Both the position numbers and the translations under genes were made by a program. 64,000 nt of DNA, taken from the NCBI RefSeq assembly GCF_030248535.1, contig NZ_JAHGAJ010000002.1, forward strand, positions 1-64,000, given 5' to 3'. Shown one piece after another: positions 1 to 10,352 of this stretch (its first letter is position 1; each line of letters begins with the position of its first letter). The stretch is from Vibrio sp. D404a (lineage in GTDB: Bacteria; Pseudomonadota; Gammaproteobacteria; Enterobacterales; Vibrionaceae). The notes under the pieces were generated by a model that made no database searches, was not told where the DNA came from, and saw only the letters and a list, made by a program, of their open reading frames with translations.

Positions 1-3000
1 ATCAGCGATGACAGCGACATTGTGATGTTACTGTTAAATGACGTAAGTGTGAATGGTGCTACAGGTCAGGCGAGCATTACCGCGACGCTAGACCACACGC
101 CAGAAACCGAGCTTGTGGTGACGCTGGACAATGGCGCGACGATCACGTTCGGCACCGATTACGTGGCGGGCGATGAAGTGACGTCAACACCGTTTATTGT
201 ATCAGACGATTTAGTTCTTAATGTTGACAGCTTTACAGGTGGTAATTTTGAAGTTCTCGATGTCAGCGATACTGTGCAAGTAATATTTAACGACAAACCA
301 ACCGCAACTGACTTCTCAGTAACCCTAGACAATCAAGATGAAGCGTTCTTTACGTTTGATGGTGGTCAATCGGGTAGTCAAGATAATGTTGGTGATGAGG
401 AGGATGACGCTTCCGGAACGCCGGTTGATGTGAAGATTCTTGAAGAGCCTCTATTTGGTAATCTTTACGACGTAAGTGGCGGTGGCAAAGTACTAATTAA
501 TGCTGGCGATATCATCAGTAGTGATGCTGAAATCGAGTATGAACAGGATCAGAATGCTGTTGATAATTTGGACTTCGTGGCAAGTGCTTTCCAAAATCAG
601 GTTGGCAACGGTACGAGTAGCGTCAGCTACTTACAGGGTAGTGTGGTTATTAGTGCTGGTTTATACGATGGTTCGGCACCGACAGCAGACAATATCGACA
701 ATACACCGTCGTACCTTGTTTACGACAGCAATAACCAAGAGGACGGTTTTGGTGTTTCGAAGAGTGCAACATCGACCAGTGGCGAACTCGATGTAATTAG
801 TGGTGGTTCACAAGAGTACATCTCAATTGATTACTCTGCGACAGGTGCCTCTATTACTGAAGCGAATATCGATTTTGGTAGTGTTTACGGTAATTACAAC
901 GCTAATAACAACGCCGGTGGTCGAATTGAAGTTATCGCGCTTGATGAAGCTGGTAATGTTGTTGGTACGTTCTTCTTTGATAGTGATGAGTCTGGTGAAA
1001 ACGGACTAATTATCGATAACAACGGGAATGCAACAGTTAACATCCAAGTTGATGAAGGGTTTACTGAATTAAGAGTATTCACTACTCAGGATGGTTCTGA
1101 TAACCCTGACCGAAATTCTAACATTACTCTTAAGGGTGTAGATGTTGTTAGTGCAGAACTCTCTGAAGAGATCGATTATCAATCTGTTGATTCAAGCGGT
1201 CTCGTTAGTGACGAAGTTGCTCAACTTACGATCTCACCAAATACAACGAATGCTAATCCAGTTGCTCAAGACGACACAGTATCTGTATTCGGTGGCTTGT
1301 CTGGTTACTACTACAGTTCCAATGACAGCGTTAATGGCAACATCGACTCCGTCCAAGACGCGTTAGATGTTATTGCTAGCAAAGATGCTGACCTTACATT
1401 TGAAGCAAAAGATATCAACTATACGCTGAATGGTAATAACAACGGCTTAAGCTCTCAAAGTCAATTTGAGGACTTCCTAAATAATGACTCTAGCTCCGTT
1501 GAAGGTACAGTAGGCGATCACACTGACGGCGTTGTTCAGATGAGTGGATCAGTCTATCTAGAAGCTGGTGACTATGCGTTTAAAGTTACAGCTGATGATG
1601 GCTACACGATCTTAATTGATGGTGTGGCAGTTGCGACTGTAGACCAAAACCAGTCCTCTACGACGACGTTACATGATTCATTTAATATCGTTAGCGACGG
1701 TTACCATTCTATAGAAGTGGTTTATTGGGACCAAGGCGGCTCGGCTAATTTAGATATCAACTTGGGAACTGTAGACAGTAATGGTAACTACAATAATGGT
1801 GAACATGATCTCAATGACTTCCCACTGATTGGTGACTTGCTTTTAGTACAAGAGGGTCAAGCTCTAACCGTAGATTCGTCGCTTCTGTTAGCTAATGATT
1901 ACGACCCGAATACAGGCGATACATTCACTCTTGTATCTGACGGGTTTAGCTCTACCGACGGTGTGGTTGTGTATGATGCCAATACTGGAGAGATATCGTT
2001 TACACCAAACTCAGGCGTTACTGGCACTGCTTCCTTTAGCTACACGATTATCGATAATGACGGTTTGACTGATACAGCAACAGTAACGACGACAGTAACT
2101 CCTATTAGTAATGGATTAACCGTTAGCGCAGATTTAGCGACGGCAAGTGGGAATATTGCAGACTCTATTGTTTCAAACATCGCATCTAATTTGGCGAATA
2201 AGGCAATAGATCCAACTGCTGACGGTGCGGACAACCATCTTGAGACTACGAGTAGCGCTTGGGTTGATGCTCTCGGCGGCAATGATACTGTTGTATACAG
2301 TAGCGGTGATCATATGCAGGTACTTGGTCGAGAAGGCGATGACATCATTGTAGGTAATGATGGCAGTCTTGGCGTTGTTTCTGAAAACCTACAAGGTGGT
2401 GACGGTAGTGACATTTTGGTTGGTGGTGCAGATGCATCAACAAGCATTAACCTGTTGGGTGATGATACTGGAGAATCTGGCGATGATGTTCTTATTTCTC
2501 GTAGCGCTTCAACGAGTACAACGTACTATGGTGGTTCAGGTAATGATGTAGCGTATCTAGCTGGCGAAAGTACGGATTACACCTTTAGTACAGTAGGAGC
2601 TCCCGATTTCCGCTTAACCCATACGGGTACTGGTAATGCTAACCATGATTTCTACAGCATAGAAGCGTTGTACTTTTCTGATGGTAAATTTGAAGTTCAA
2701 AGCGGTAACCTAGTTAAAGTGGCAGAAGTTTATGAGTTAAACATTGATGTCGACTTAAACGACAATGATGGCAGCGAACAAGTGAGCTCTCTGGTAGTGA
2801 GTGATGTCCCATCAGATGTGACACTCTCTATTGGTACTAAGCAAGCTGATGGTACTTGGGTTATTGAACCATCAGAACTCGATGATGATGGTAAGTTAAC
2901 TGTAATTGTAGAAGCCCCAGTTGACACTACACCAGTACTAACTGTTACAGCAGGTGCTCAAGAGGTGGATAATCAGGGTCAACCATTAGACTCAGAGGTG

Positions 3001-4881
3001 TTCGCCGACACTCAAACCGGCACAATCGTTACGCCAAGTAGTGATATGAATGCAGCAAACACGATCATTGGTTTTGACGGTGATGATGTGCTGCTTGGTG
3101 ACAGTGGTGGCGTTATCGATAACTCTGTTGCACCAACCAACTACAATATTGCTTTAGTGGTTGATACATCAGGAAGTATGAAAGATGCTCTGAACAGCAA
3201 TAGTAGCCAATCTAAGTTAGATGTGGTCAAAGCATCACTCATTGCTATGCTGGCTGATATTGCATCTCACCCTGGTATTATTAATCTGGCGTTGATTGGT
3301 TTTGAGGCTAGTGCGAGTATACAAATAGACATAGAGGACCTAGAGGAGTCGGATTTAGACCAAACTGTTAACGAGGCCATTAATGCTTTGACCGCTGATG
3401 GTGCAACCAACTATCAGGATGCATTCATTTCTGCTAAGGGTTGGTTTGAAGATGATGATCAACCATCGAGCTATGAAAACTTAACTTTCTTCTTAACTGA
3501 TGGTAAACCAACGGTCTCGAACAACTCTAGTAGTGGTGGCTCCACCACAGAGTTTGACGAATTCGCGGACTCCGTTTCTGCTTTTGATGAACTGGCAGAA
3601 GTGTCAAAAGTAAGAACAATCGGTATCGGTGACGGAATTGACTCTGAAATACTAGAGCATTTTGCCAACGAGAATGGTTCTGCATACACCTATTCTTCAA
3701 CGACAACGCCACTAGCAAACTTTAGTTCGAGCACAGGTGAAGCGTGGAGCTTAGGTAACTTTACGGTTTCTGGCGGCACGGCGGAGCTCACGGATTCAAG
3801 TATCTTGTTGACTGACCCTAGTGACACTTCAAGCTCGGCATCGATGACAAGCCCTGAATTTGTTGTCGCTGACGGTGAAGCTTCAGTACTGACATTTGAT
3901 GCGTCACAGGGTAACAGCTTTGGCGGTGGTGATTCATTCAACTGGGTGGTTCAGAAGTATGATGAGCAGACCTTGTCGTGGGTAAATGTTTCATCTGGAA
4001 GTGGCACTGGTTCGATTGAAACCGATCTACTCCATGAGGGTAAATACCAGCTTGTGCTTTCTGTTTACGAAGATCAAAGCGGTTACACTGCAGACGTATA
4101 CCTAGACAACTTTGCAATTAAGACGGTTTCTAGTTCGACCGGTAACGTAGAGATCGTTCAATCAAGCCAAGATTTAGATGCTGCACTCGAAGAAGGCAGT
4201 AACGAAATCACACTACTACCTGTAGGTAATGATGACCTAAGCGGTGGCGAAGGCAACGACATCTTGTTTGCTGATGTTATTAATACTGACAACTTACCAT
4301 GGGATGAGAAGGGCCTAACTCGCCCAGATTCATTACCGGATGGCTCTGGCATCGAAGCATTAACGACCTTCTTGCAGATGGTGAATGGTGCAGAACCTAC
4401 AGATATGGAAGTTTATGAGTACATCAAGAGCAACCATGAATTGTTTAACGCTGATAGCGATACGCGTGGTGGAGATGATACCGTTGTCGGCGGTCTAGGC
4501 GACGATATCCTCTATGGTCAAGGTGGTGACGATACACTGATTGGAGGATTGGGTGATGACATTCTTACCGGTGGTGAAGGCGAAGATATCTTCAAGTGGG
4601 TAGACATGGACGATGGCTCTTCCGATACCATTACTGATTTCAGTGTGGCAGATGGAGACAAGCTTGACCTATCTGAGCTGTTGGCTGACCTAGAGACAGA
4701 TGATGTTACTGCGCTGCTAAACAATATCGAAGGTTTGATTACTGATAACGGCAATGGTGGCGCAGCACTAACCATTGATAAAGGTGGCGAGTCTATGACG
4801 ATTGAGTTTAACAATGTCACTTCTTCAGAGTTAACAGATTATCTATTTAATCAAGATGGTTTGAAATACACTGATAGCTAA
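1..4881 (+). CDS. Giant RTX-type adhesin/exoprotein, 3' part (5' end outside window)
   Basis: The frame is open from base 1, so this is the C-terminal ~1,626 residues of a larger protein. Counting from the Met at 22, I see Ig-like repeat sequence first, then a PA14-like domain (about 417-583, with ADDGYTILIDG), a cadherin-like segment (ANDYDPNTGDTF), glycine-aspartate calcium-binding stretches near 750-800, and a VWA domain with MIDAS motif DTSGSM at 1048-1053 and FFLTDGKP further on. Near 1482-1523 are classic nonapeptide RTX repeats (GGLGDDILYGQGGDD), followed by a type I secretion C-terminal target region (DTITDFSVADGDKLDLSELL). Such proteins are exported by an ABC/MFP/TolC system and act as LapA/FrhA-like surface adhesins; that role is inferred from the family. 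No secretion genes lie in the window. A strong terminator follows. Confidence 0.9.
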   Translation: MSDDSDIVMLLLNDVSVNGATGQASITATLDHTPETELVVTLDNGATITFGTDYVAGDEVTSTPFIVSDDLVLNVDSFTGGNFEVLDVSDTVQVIFNDKPTATDFSVTLDNQDEAFFTFDGGQSGSQDNVGDEEDDASGTPVDVKILEEPLFGNLYDVSGGGKVLINAGDIISSDAEIEYEQDQNAVDNLDFVASAFQNQVGNGTSSVSYLQGSVVISAGLYDGSAPTADNIDNTPSYLVYDSNNQEDGFGVSKSATSTSGELDVISGGSQEYISIDYSATGASITEANIDFGSVYGNYNANNNAGGRIEVIALDEAGNVVGTFFFDSDESGENGLIIDNNGNATVNIQVDEGFTELRVFTTQDGSDNPDRNSNITLKGVDVVSAELSEEIDYQSVDSSGLVSDEVAQLTISPNTTNANPVAQDDTVSVFGGLSGYYYSSNDSVNGNIDSVQDALDVIASKDADLTFEAKDINYTLNGNNNGLSSQSQFEDFLNNDSSSVEGTVGDHTDGVVQMSGSVYLEAGDYAFKVTADDGYTILIDGVAVATVDQNQSSTTTLHDSFNIVSDGYHSIEVVYWDQGGSANLDINLGTVDSNGNYNNGEHDLNDFPLIGDLLLVQEGQALTVDSSLLLANDYDPNTGDTFTLVSDGFSSTDGVVVYDANTGEISFTPNSGVTGTASFSYTIIDNDGLTDTATVTTTVTPISNGLTVSADLATASGNIADSIVSNIASNLANKAIDPTADGADNHLETTSSAWVDALGGNDTVVYSSGDHMQVLGREGDDIIVGNDGSLGVVSENLQGGDGSDILVGGADASTSINLLGDDTGESGDDVLISRSASTSTTYYGGSGNDVAYLAGESTDYTFSTVGAPDFRLTHTGTGNANHDFYSIEALYFSDGKFEVQSGNLVKVAEVYELNIDVDLNDNDGSEQVSSLVVSDVPSDVTLSIGTKQADGTWVIEPSELDDDGKLTVIVEAPVDTTPVLTVTAGAQEVDNQGQPLDSEVFADTQTGTIVTPSSDMNAANTIIGFDGDDVLLGDSGGVIDNSVAPTNYNIALVVDTSGSMKDALNSNSSQSKLDVVKASLIAMLADIASHPGIINLALIGFEASASIQIDIEDLEESDLDQTVNEAINALTADGATNYQDAFISAKGWFEDDDQPSSYENLTFFLTDGKPTVSNNSSSGGSTTEFDEFADSVSAFDELAEVSKVRTIGIGDGIDSEILEHFANENGSAYTYSSTTTPLANFSSSTGEAWSLGNFTVSGGTAELTDSSILLTDPSDTSSSASMTSPEFVVADGEASVLTFDASQGNSFGGGDSFNWVVQKYDEQTLSWVNVSSGSGTGSIETDLLHEGKYQLVLSVYEDQSGYTADVYLDNFAIKTVSSSTGNVEIVQSSQDLDAALEEGSNEITLLPVGNDDLSGGEGNDILFADVINTDNLPWDEKGLTRPDSLPDGSGIEALTTFLQMVNGAEPTDMEVYEYIKSNHELFNADSDTRGGDDTVVGGLGDDILYGQGGDDTLIGGLGDDILTGGEGEDIFKWVDMDDGSSDTITDFSVADGDKLDLSELLADLETDDVTALLNNIEGLITDNGNGGAALTIDKGGESMTIEFNNVTSSELTDYLFNQDGLKYTDS

Positions 4882-4897
4882 CGTCATTAGATAATAT

Positions 4898-4924
4898 AAG
4901 GGTCACCAAACGGTGACCCTTTTT
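4898..4924 (+). terminator. Rho-independent terminator of the RTX gene
   Basis: Perfect 9-bp stem (AGGGTCACC/GGTGACCCT) with a 4-base loop, followed by TTTT. It ends the adhesin transcript and could also work weakly for rlmI, which converges from the right. Confidence 0.85.
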
Positions 4925-4954
4925 ACTTGATACTTTAACGAGCTTTGCCCTGCT

Positions 4955-4994
4955 TAAAGAACTAAAGAACTAAAGAACTAAAGAACTAAAGAAC
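4955..4994. repeat. Five exact tandem copies of TAAAGAAC
   Basis: An octamer is repeated five times without a mismatch between the adhesin terminator and the 3' end of rlmI. The last copies cover the rlmI stop codon (4986-4988), so about one unit lies within the coding region. The unit length is not a multiple of three, so copy-number change inside the gene would alter the last residues of RlmI, while change outside would be silent. Confidence 0.95.
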
Positions 4995-6179
4995 CTTACA
5001 AGCAAAACCTTTTAGGTAGAAGCCTTCTGGGTAAGCAGTATCTGTTAGATGGTCGGCAGCTTGTTCAAAACGCTCAACAAACTTAACAGTGCGACCAGCA
5101 TCGATTGCTGCGTCTGCAATGATTTTTTGGAACAGGTCAGTGCCCATTAGACCAGAGCAAGAGTAAGTGAGTAGCGTACCGCCTGGCTTAAGGATCTGCA
5201 TCGCTAACATGTTTACATCTTTGTAGCCGTTTGCACCTGATGTTAGATTGTTTTTGCTAGAAACGAACTTTGGTGGGTCCATGATCACAACATCGAACTT
5301 GGTGCCTTGGTCACGGTATTCACGCAGTAGTTTAAATACGTCTGCATTTAAAAATACAGCACGTTTTTTTGAAATATCGAACTCGTTTAATTCAGCGTTG
5401 TGCTTAGCCGTGTCTAAAGCAAGCTGTGAAACGTCAGCATTGATCACGCGCTTTGCGTCGCCCTTAAGTGCGTATAGACCGAAACCGCCGGTGTAAGAGA
5501 AGCAGTTCAAAACTTCTTTGTCTTTTACATACTTCATTGATTCTTTACGGCTATCGCGTTGGTCTAGGTAGAAACCTGTTTTATGGCCTTCAACAATGTT
5601 TACGCTGATTTTTACGCCGTTCTCTTCGATTACAACAGATTTAGGTGGCTCTTCACCATGGAGTACGCCGACCGTTTGTTCTAGTCCTTCTTTCTTGCGA
5701 ACCGCAACGTCAGAACGTTCATAAACGTTACAATCAGGGAAGCACTCTACTAGAGCTTCTACTAGCTCCGGTTTGTTGTATTCGGCGCCTGCGCTCAGAA
5801 GTTGGCAGACTAGAAAGTTCTGGTATTTATCAATAGTGATACCCGGTAAACCATCGGATTCTGCAGCAATTAATCGATATCCAGTAAGACCATCACGAAC
5901 AATGATGTCTTCACGAAGCATTTGCGCGTCTTTGATGCGCTTTACGAAGAATGCTTTATTGATATCTTCTTTTTCAAACGTCCAAACACGAGCTCGAATT
6001 TGAGAAGCAGGAGAGTAGGCTGCTTTTGCTAGCCATTGCCCGTTGCTTGCGAAAACGTCGACTGTTTCACCGAGTTGTGGTTCGCCGGTTACTTTGTCAA
6101 TACCACGAGAGAATACCCACGGGTGTTTACGGCGTAACGATTTATCACGGCCTTTTACTAGTTGAATCGATGGAGTCAT
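4986..6179 (-). CDS. rlmI: 23S rRNA m5C1962 methyltransferase RlmI
   Basis: A 397-residue protein of full family length. It has an N-terminal PUA-like RNA-binding domain (about 1-75), then a Rossmann methyltransferase domain. The SAM-binding motif is [10 protein letters not shown] (225-234), the motif IV loop is DPPKF (301-305), and C340 in TYSCSG is in the position of the catalytic cysteine of m5C enzymes. The family methylates C1962 of 23S rRNA in the cytoplasm. Its stop codon sits in the TAAAGAAC tandem repeat. The gene stands alone, with a terminator of the upstream chemoreceptor gene between them. Confidence 0.95.
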   Translation of the reverse strand: MTPSIQLVKGRDKSLRRKHPWVFSRGIDKVTGEPQLGETVDVFASNGQWLAKAAYSPASQIRARVWTFEKEDINKAFFVKRIKDAQMLREDIIVRDGLTGYRLIAAESDGLPGITIDKYQNFLVCQLLSAGAEYNKPELVEALVECFPDCNVYERSDVAVRKKEGLEQTVGVLHGEEPPKSVVIEENGVKISVNIVEGHKTGFYLDQRDSRKESMKYVKDKEVLNCFSYTGGFGLYALKGDAKRVINADVSQLALDTAKHNAELNEFDISKKRAVFLNADVFKLLREYRDQGTKFDVVIMDPPKFVSSKNNLTSGANGYKDVNMLAMQILKPGGTLLTYSCSGLMGTDLFQKIIADAAIDAGRTVKFVERFEQAADHLTDTAYPEGFYLKGFACKVL

Positions 6180-6262
6180 AGTTTACTCTGATTGTTTGAA
6201 TTCGAAGGTGGTGTATTGTCAGGGAAGCGATAGGCAAAATCAAACACCAAAGACGTTAGATA

Positions 6263-6291
6263 CAAAAAAGGGCCACAAAAGCGGCCCTAAT
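6263..6291 (-). terminator. Rho-independent terminator of the chemoreceptor gene
   Basis: Read on the minus strand: a GC-rich stem (AGGGCC/GGCCCT, with further pairing inside) followed by a run of six T. It lies 18 bases beyond the chemoreceptor stop codon. Confidence 0.85.
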
Positions 6292-6308
6292 CATCGAGAT
6301 TATTACTC

Positions 6309-7712
6309 TTAGGCTTTAAGCCCCGTTAATAATCCTTCCATTGAGTCACTTTGCTGACGAAGTTGGTCAACGTTCGCGTTACTCTTACTGATCATGTCGC
6401 AAATGTTGTTTGACTGGTTACGAATCTCTTCAACACTCTGTGCGATGTTGTCCGCAACCACACCTTGCTCTTCAGCAGCCGTAGCAATCTGAGTACTGCT
6501 ATCCGAGATAGATTGGTTTTTCTCTGCAAGTGAACCAATTTCGACGTTAACTTCTGACATCAACGTTTGACCTTCGTTAGCATTGTTTACCGTGACTTCC
6601 ATTAGTTTGGTCAGTGACTGGCTATTACGTTGCAGCGCTTCAATCATGGTTTGTATTTCAACGGTCGCTTGTTGCGTACGGCCGGCTAGGGCACGAACTT
6701 CGTCAGCAACTACGGCAAATCCTCGACCTTGTTCACCAGCACGCGCAGCTTCGATCGCTGCATTGAGTGCAAGTAGGTTAGTCTGCTCTGAAATGGCGTT
6801 GATTGTGGTAACCACCTCATCAATTTGAGCCGCGTTTGCGTCTAGTTCTTCTACCGCTTGAGAGGCAGATTGGATCTCTTGAGAGAGGTTTGAGATAGAG
6901 GCAAGCGTGTTCGATACCTTGTGCTGACCGCTCTCCGCTACACCATGAGCGTCCATTGTTTGAGTACTTGACTCATGTGCCAAGTTAGCCACTTCGCGAA
7001 TAGTTGATGCCATCTCTTCTGTAGCACTTGCTAGGCCATTCAAATGTTCTTGTTGTACACCTGAAATATCTGAACTGTGCTGTGTAGATTGGTTGAGATC
7101 AGAGCTGATCTGCTGCATTAGCGCAACAGACTCTTGAATCGAAAGCACCATCTTTTGCTCACGGTCTGCTACTTTATCAATAGTAATCGCGATTTCACTG
7201 AACTCGTCACGAACCGGGAAGTAGTTCATGCGACAAGTTAAATCACCATCAGCTAGGGTGTTTAGTGCTTTATTCATTGAGAACATCGCACCGCCGATAA
7301 AGGTCATGATGTAGTAAACACCTAAAGCAATCAACGTTAGCGTAATGCCTATGATGGTAACTTGTGTCGTTGATAAAGCAGACCAAAGGTTCTGATCATG
7401 GTTAGCAACTAAGCTAAATGCGCCATTCATTACTGGGACAGCACCTTCGCCAAAGCCTAGAGAGATGGTGTCTGACTGACTGATTAGCTGCGCGACTTGT
7501 TCTCGAGACAGTTGGCCAGCTTCAATCAGGCCCTTCATCAGCATCATTTCATCTTGATATAGGTGAACTAAGAGTGCATCTGCAGCACTGTCGAGAACAA
7601 GGGTCAAGATAACAAGAGCGATAACAGGAAGTAAAAAAAGTAGGTAGAATTTTTCTTGAATCTTTAGGTGGATTAGATATTTATCAATCCAACGGAAAGG
7701 GATTTCTTTCAT
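6309..7712 (-). CDS. Methyl-accepting chemotaxis protein
   Basis: A 467-residue transmembrane chemoreceptor. The start is taken at MKEIPF (7712), because the 18 residues before it look like untranslated leader. TM1 lies near residues 20-40, followed by a short periplasmic part of about 90 residues, TM2 ([18 protein letters not shown]), a HAMP linker, and a cytoplasmic signalling domain with the conserved hairpin tip ([20 protein letters not shown], from 307). It would pass ligand information to CheA/CheW. There is no C-terminal CheR/CheB-tethering pentapeptide. The ligand cannot be told from the sequence. It is transcribed divergently from the acylphosphatase gene, with 87 bases between starts. 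Confidence 0.92.
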   Translation of the reverse strand: MKEIPFRWIDKYLIHLKIQEKFYLLFLLPVIALVILTLVLDSAADALLVHLYQDEMMLMKGLIEAGQLSREQVAQLISQSDTISLGFGEGAVPVMNGAFSLVANHDQNLWSALSTTQVTIIGITLTLIALGVYYIMTFIGGAMFSMNKALNTLADGDLTCRMNYFPVRDEFSEIAITIDKVADREQKMVLSIQESVALMQQISSDLNQSTQHSSDISGVQQEHLNGLASATEEMASTIREVANLAHESSTQTMDAHGVAESGQHKVSNTLASISNLSQEIQSASQAVEELDANAAQIDEVVTTINAISEQTNLLALNAAIEAARAGEQGRGFAVVADEVRALAGRTQQATVEIQTMIEALQRNSQSLTKLMEVTVNNANEGQTLMSEVNVEIGSLAEKNQSISDSSTQIATAAEEQGVVADNIAQSVEEIRNQSNNICDMISKSNANVDQLRQQSDSMEGLLTGLKA

Positions 7713-7799
7713 ATTTATGGTGCTCAAATAATTCCACCCAACAGGGTAGATGAATAGATTTATCAACTATATCACCCAAATAAATTATGAGGCAATGTT

Positions 7800-8087
7800 A
7801 TGGATCGTTCCCATCGTATATTTCTGGTAACAGGTCATGTTCAATGTGTTGGCTTTCGATACACGACACGAATAAGAGCATTGGATCTAGGGCTAACTGG
7901 CTACGCAAAGAATTTAAACAATGGTGACGTAGAAGTGCTCGCCGTTGGAGATAATGCGGATATAGAAGAGTTGTATGTCTGGCTTCATAAAGGCCCAGAC
8001 ACTGCGAGAGTAGAGCGTGTAGAAGAGCAAAATGCTGCTGGTATTTTGATTGATGATACCAACAGCACCTATTTTCAAGTTCTTTAG
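7800..8087 (+). CDS. yccX: Acylphosphatase
   Basis: A 95-residue protein covering the whole acylphosphatase fold. It hydrolyses carboxyl-phosphate bonds such as acetyl phosphate in the cytoplasm. The catalytic residues are present: R20 in VGFR, which binds phosphate, and N38 in AKNLNNG, which positions the water. The signature loop reads VQCVGFR rather than the usual VQGVGFR, so a glycine of the phosphate-binding loop is a cysteine (C16). It lies beside tusE and yccA, as in E. coli, where yccX, tusE and yccA are neighbours. Confidence 0.93.
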   Translation: MDRSHRIFLVTGHVQCVGFRYTTRIRALDLGLTGYAKNLNNGDVEVLAVGDNADIEELYVWLHKGPDTARVERVEEQNAAGILIDDTNSTYFQVL

Positions 8088-8212
8088 TTTGTGTCTTTCA
8101 CTTGAAAGCTAAATGAGCTAAAGACTGTGATGAGAAAGGTTACAAAACCTAACGTTTTCATGAGACAAATCTTATAAAAGCCAAAGCTAAGAGGCTAAGA
8201 GTAACGGTCTTC

Positions 8213-8542
8213 TTAGAGGCACTTTGCAGGCTTAGGAAGGCCAGCTAGTTTAGTGGCTTGCTTTGCTGGGCCTTTTTTAAACAGCTTGAACAGATACTTG
8301 CTGCTACCTTTTTCAGGGCCATGAGCTTTTTCCATTGCTTTTACAAGCATACGAACGGCTGGTGATGTGTTGAATTCTTCGTAGAAGTTACGAACGAAAT
8401 GAACAACTTCTAGGTGAGCTTCAGTCAACTCGATGCCTTCATCATTTGCTAGGATTTCAATCATGCCTTCTTCCCACTGTGTGTGGTCTAGAAGGTAGCC
8501 TTGAGCGTCGGTTTCGATTTGTTTCCCGTTATATTCAAACAT
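8213..8542 (-). CDS. tusE: Sulfur relay protein TusE (DsrC family)
   Basis: A 109-residue DsrC/TusE protein. TusE takes persulfide sulfur from the TusBCD complex and hands it to MnmA for 2-thiolation of tRNA wobble uridine. The active cysteine is the penultimate residue (C108 in PAKCL), as expected for the family. The second DsrC cysteine found in sulfite-reduction proteins is absent, which fits TusE rather than a dissimilatory DsrC. The gene is single and convergent with the acylphosphatase gene; the 125 bases between them show no clear terminator. Confidence 0.94.
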   Translation of the reverse strand: MFEYNGKQIETDAQGYLLDHTQWEEGMIEILANDEGIELTEAHLEVVHFVRNFYEEFNTSPAVRMLVKAMEKAHGPEKGSSKYLFKLFKKGPAKQATKLAGLPKPAKCL

Positions 8543-8626
8543 GTTTAATCCAGAGTCATATCAATCAGCTGCGTAGGGTACATTACTCAGCAGTGTTTCC
8601 CAACAAATAATAGCGAATAGAAAACA

Positions 8627-8653
8627 AAAAGCCCAAGACGAATCTTGGGCTTT
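8627..8653 (-). terminator. Rho-independent terminator of yccA
   Basis: A perfect stem (AAAGCCCAAGA/TCTTGGGCTTT) with a short loop and a T-run on the minus strand, between yccA and tusE. Confidence 0.85.
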
Positions 8654-8678
8654 GAAGTATCAGGGTGTGACGAAGTAA

Positions 8679-9344
8679 TTAGTCGTCGCTGCCCATGATA
8701 CCTAGGATGCTCAGTAGGCTGATGAATATGTTGTAGATAGAAACATATAGACTAACCGTTGCTGAGATGTAGTTTGTCTCACCACCACGGATGATGTTCT
8801 GAGTTGTCAGAAGAATCACACCTGTTGAGAACAAAATGAACATCGCGCTCATCGCAAGGTATAGCATAGGCATCTGTAGGAAGATGTTTGCTACCATGCC
8901 TACAAGAAGAACAACAAAACCAGCCATTAGCATGCCGTTAAGGAATGATAGGTCACGTTTTGTTGTTAGAGCGTATGCAGAAGCACCCATGAATGCTAGC
9001 GCCGTACCGCCCAGTGCCGTTAGGACAACATCGCCCATGCCTGCACCAACGTACATGTTTAGAATTGGACCGATTGTGTAGCCTAGGAAACCAGTAAATA
9101 GGAATGTAAATACTAGACCCATGCTGTTATCACGGTTCTTCTCTGTTAGGAAAAGTAGACCGTAGAAACCAACCAGCATAATGATTAGGCCAGGGCGAGG
9201 TAGGTTCATCGCCATCGAAACGCCTGCTACAACAGCAGACCAAAGTAATGTCATTGAAAGTAGCGCGTAGGTGTTACGCAGTACTTTGTTGGTTTGCAGA
9301 GCGCTCTCTTGAGAGGCTGTGCGAGAAAACATAGGGCTGTTCAT
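8679..9344 (-). CDS. yccA: Bax inhibitor-1 family membrane protein YccA
   Basis: A 221-residue inner-membrane protein with about seven hydrophobic segments filling the region from residue 24 to the C-terminus, and a short acidic tail (GSDD). It belongs to the Bax inhibitor-1/TMBIM family. E. coli YccA is a substrate and modulator of the FtsH protease and protects the SecY translocon when it is jammed; the same role is inferred here. It is followed by its own terminator and so is a single transcription unit. Confidence 0.9.
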   Translation of the reverse strand: MNSPMFSRTASQESALQTNKVLRNTYALLSMTLLWSAVVAGVSMAMNLPRPGLIIMLVGFYGLLFLTEKNRDNSMGLVFTFLFTGFLGYTIGPILNMYVGAGMGDVVLTALGGTALAFMGASAYALTTKRDLSFLNGMLMAGFVVLLVGMVANIFLQMPMLYLAMSAMFILFSTGVILLTTQNIIRGGETNYISATVSLYVSIYNIFISLLSILGIMGSDD

Positions 9345-9524
9345 AATCTTCCTCGTAAGGTGATATCAATAGTTATTAGTACATTTATGGGGCTGAAAGT
9401 TCGAAAAATCAAGCCTTTCATTAAATTTGTCTACTTAAAATGATAATCAAAATAGAGAGTTAAGTGTTTTTCAAGGTGTAACACAATGTAACTGTGCGAC
9501 GGTATCTTATCCTCTAAAATAGAA

Positions 9525-9547
9525 AGGGCAGCAAAAATAGCTGCCCT
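9525..9547 (-). terminator. Terminator of the aap operon
   Basis: An 8-bp perfect stem (AGGGCAGC/GCTGCCCT) with a 7-base loop, then TTCTATTTTA on the minus strand. It ends the transporter operon 19 bases after aapP. Confidence 0.75.
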
Positions 9548-9565
9548 GTTAGATAGATACGAACG

Positions 9566-10330
9566 TTAGTGGTGCAGGATCTGACTCAAGAAGTTTTGAG
9601 TTCGATCTGATTGTGGGTTTTCAAAGAAGTCGACAGGATTGTTCTCTTCTATGATTTCACCCGCATCCATAAAGATAACTCGGTCTGCTACCTCTTTCGC
9701 AAAGCCCATCTCGTGCGTTACACATAACATGGTCATACCTTCTTCGGCAAGCTCCACCATTACGTCTAGTACCTCACGAACCATCTCAGGATCGAGTGCC
9801 GACGTTGGCTCATCAAACAACATGACTTGCGGGTTCATACACAATGAACGTGCAATCGCTACACGTTGTTGCTGACCACCAGAGAGCTGACCAGGGAACT
9901 TGTCCGCTTGCTCAGGGATCTTTACACGCTCCAAGTATTTCATCGCAATGGCTTCAGCTTCTTCCTTCGGCATCTTCTTCACCCAAATAGGGGCTAGAGT
10001 ACAGTTCTCTAATACCGTGAGGTGAGGGAAGAGGTTAAAGTGCTGAAAACACATGCCTACATCTTTACGAACGGCCTCGATGTTTTTTAGATCTTCAGTC
10101 AGTTCGTTACCTGAAACAAAGATGTGTCCTTTTTGGTGCTCTTCTAATCGGTTGATACAACGAATCATCGTTGATTTACCTGAGCCTGAAGGCCCACAGA
10201 TAACGATTTTCTCGCCTTTCTTAACTTCTAGGTTGATGTTTTTAAGAACGTGGAACTCACCGTACCACTTGTTCATGTCTTTAAGTTCAATCATCAACTC
10301 TTGAGATTCTGGGTTTAGTTGTTGCGTCAT
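9566..10330 (-). CDS. aapP: Polar amino-acid ABC transporter ATP-binding protein AapP
   Basis: A 254-residue ATPase of the polar amino-acid uptake family, which energises import by the AapQ/AapM membrane channel. It has Walker [10 protein letters not shown] (46-54), a Q-loop in CFQHFNLF, signature LSGGQQQR (149-156), Walker B VMLFDEP (169-175) and a switch histidine in VTHEMGF. It is the last gene of aapJQMP, 22 bases after aapM, and is followed by a terminator. Confidence 0.95.
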   Translation of the reverse strand: MTQQLNPESQELMIELKDMNKWYGEFHVLKNINLEVKKGEKIVICGPSGSGKSTMIRCINRLEEHQKGHIFVSGNELTEDLKNIEAVRKDVGMCFQHFNLFPHLTVLENCTLAPIWVKKMPKEEAEAIAMKYLERVKIPEQADKFPGQLSGGQQQRVAIARSLCMNPQVMLFDEPTSALDPEMVREVLDVMVELAEEGMTMLCVTHEMGFAKEVADRVIFMDAGEIIEENNPVDFFENPQSDRTQNFLSQILHH

Positions 10331-10352
10331 AATACGTCCTTGATCTTATTAA

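Noticed and set aside
4518..4820. 100-codon frame antisense to the RTX repeats
   Set aside because: Repetitive Gly-Asp coding sequence opens the opposite strand; the product is low-complexity Ser/Pro and has no ribosome site.
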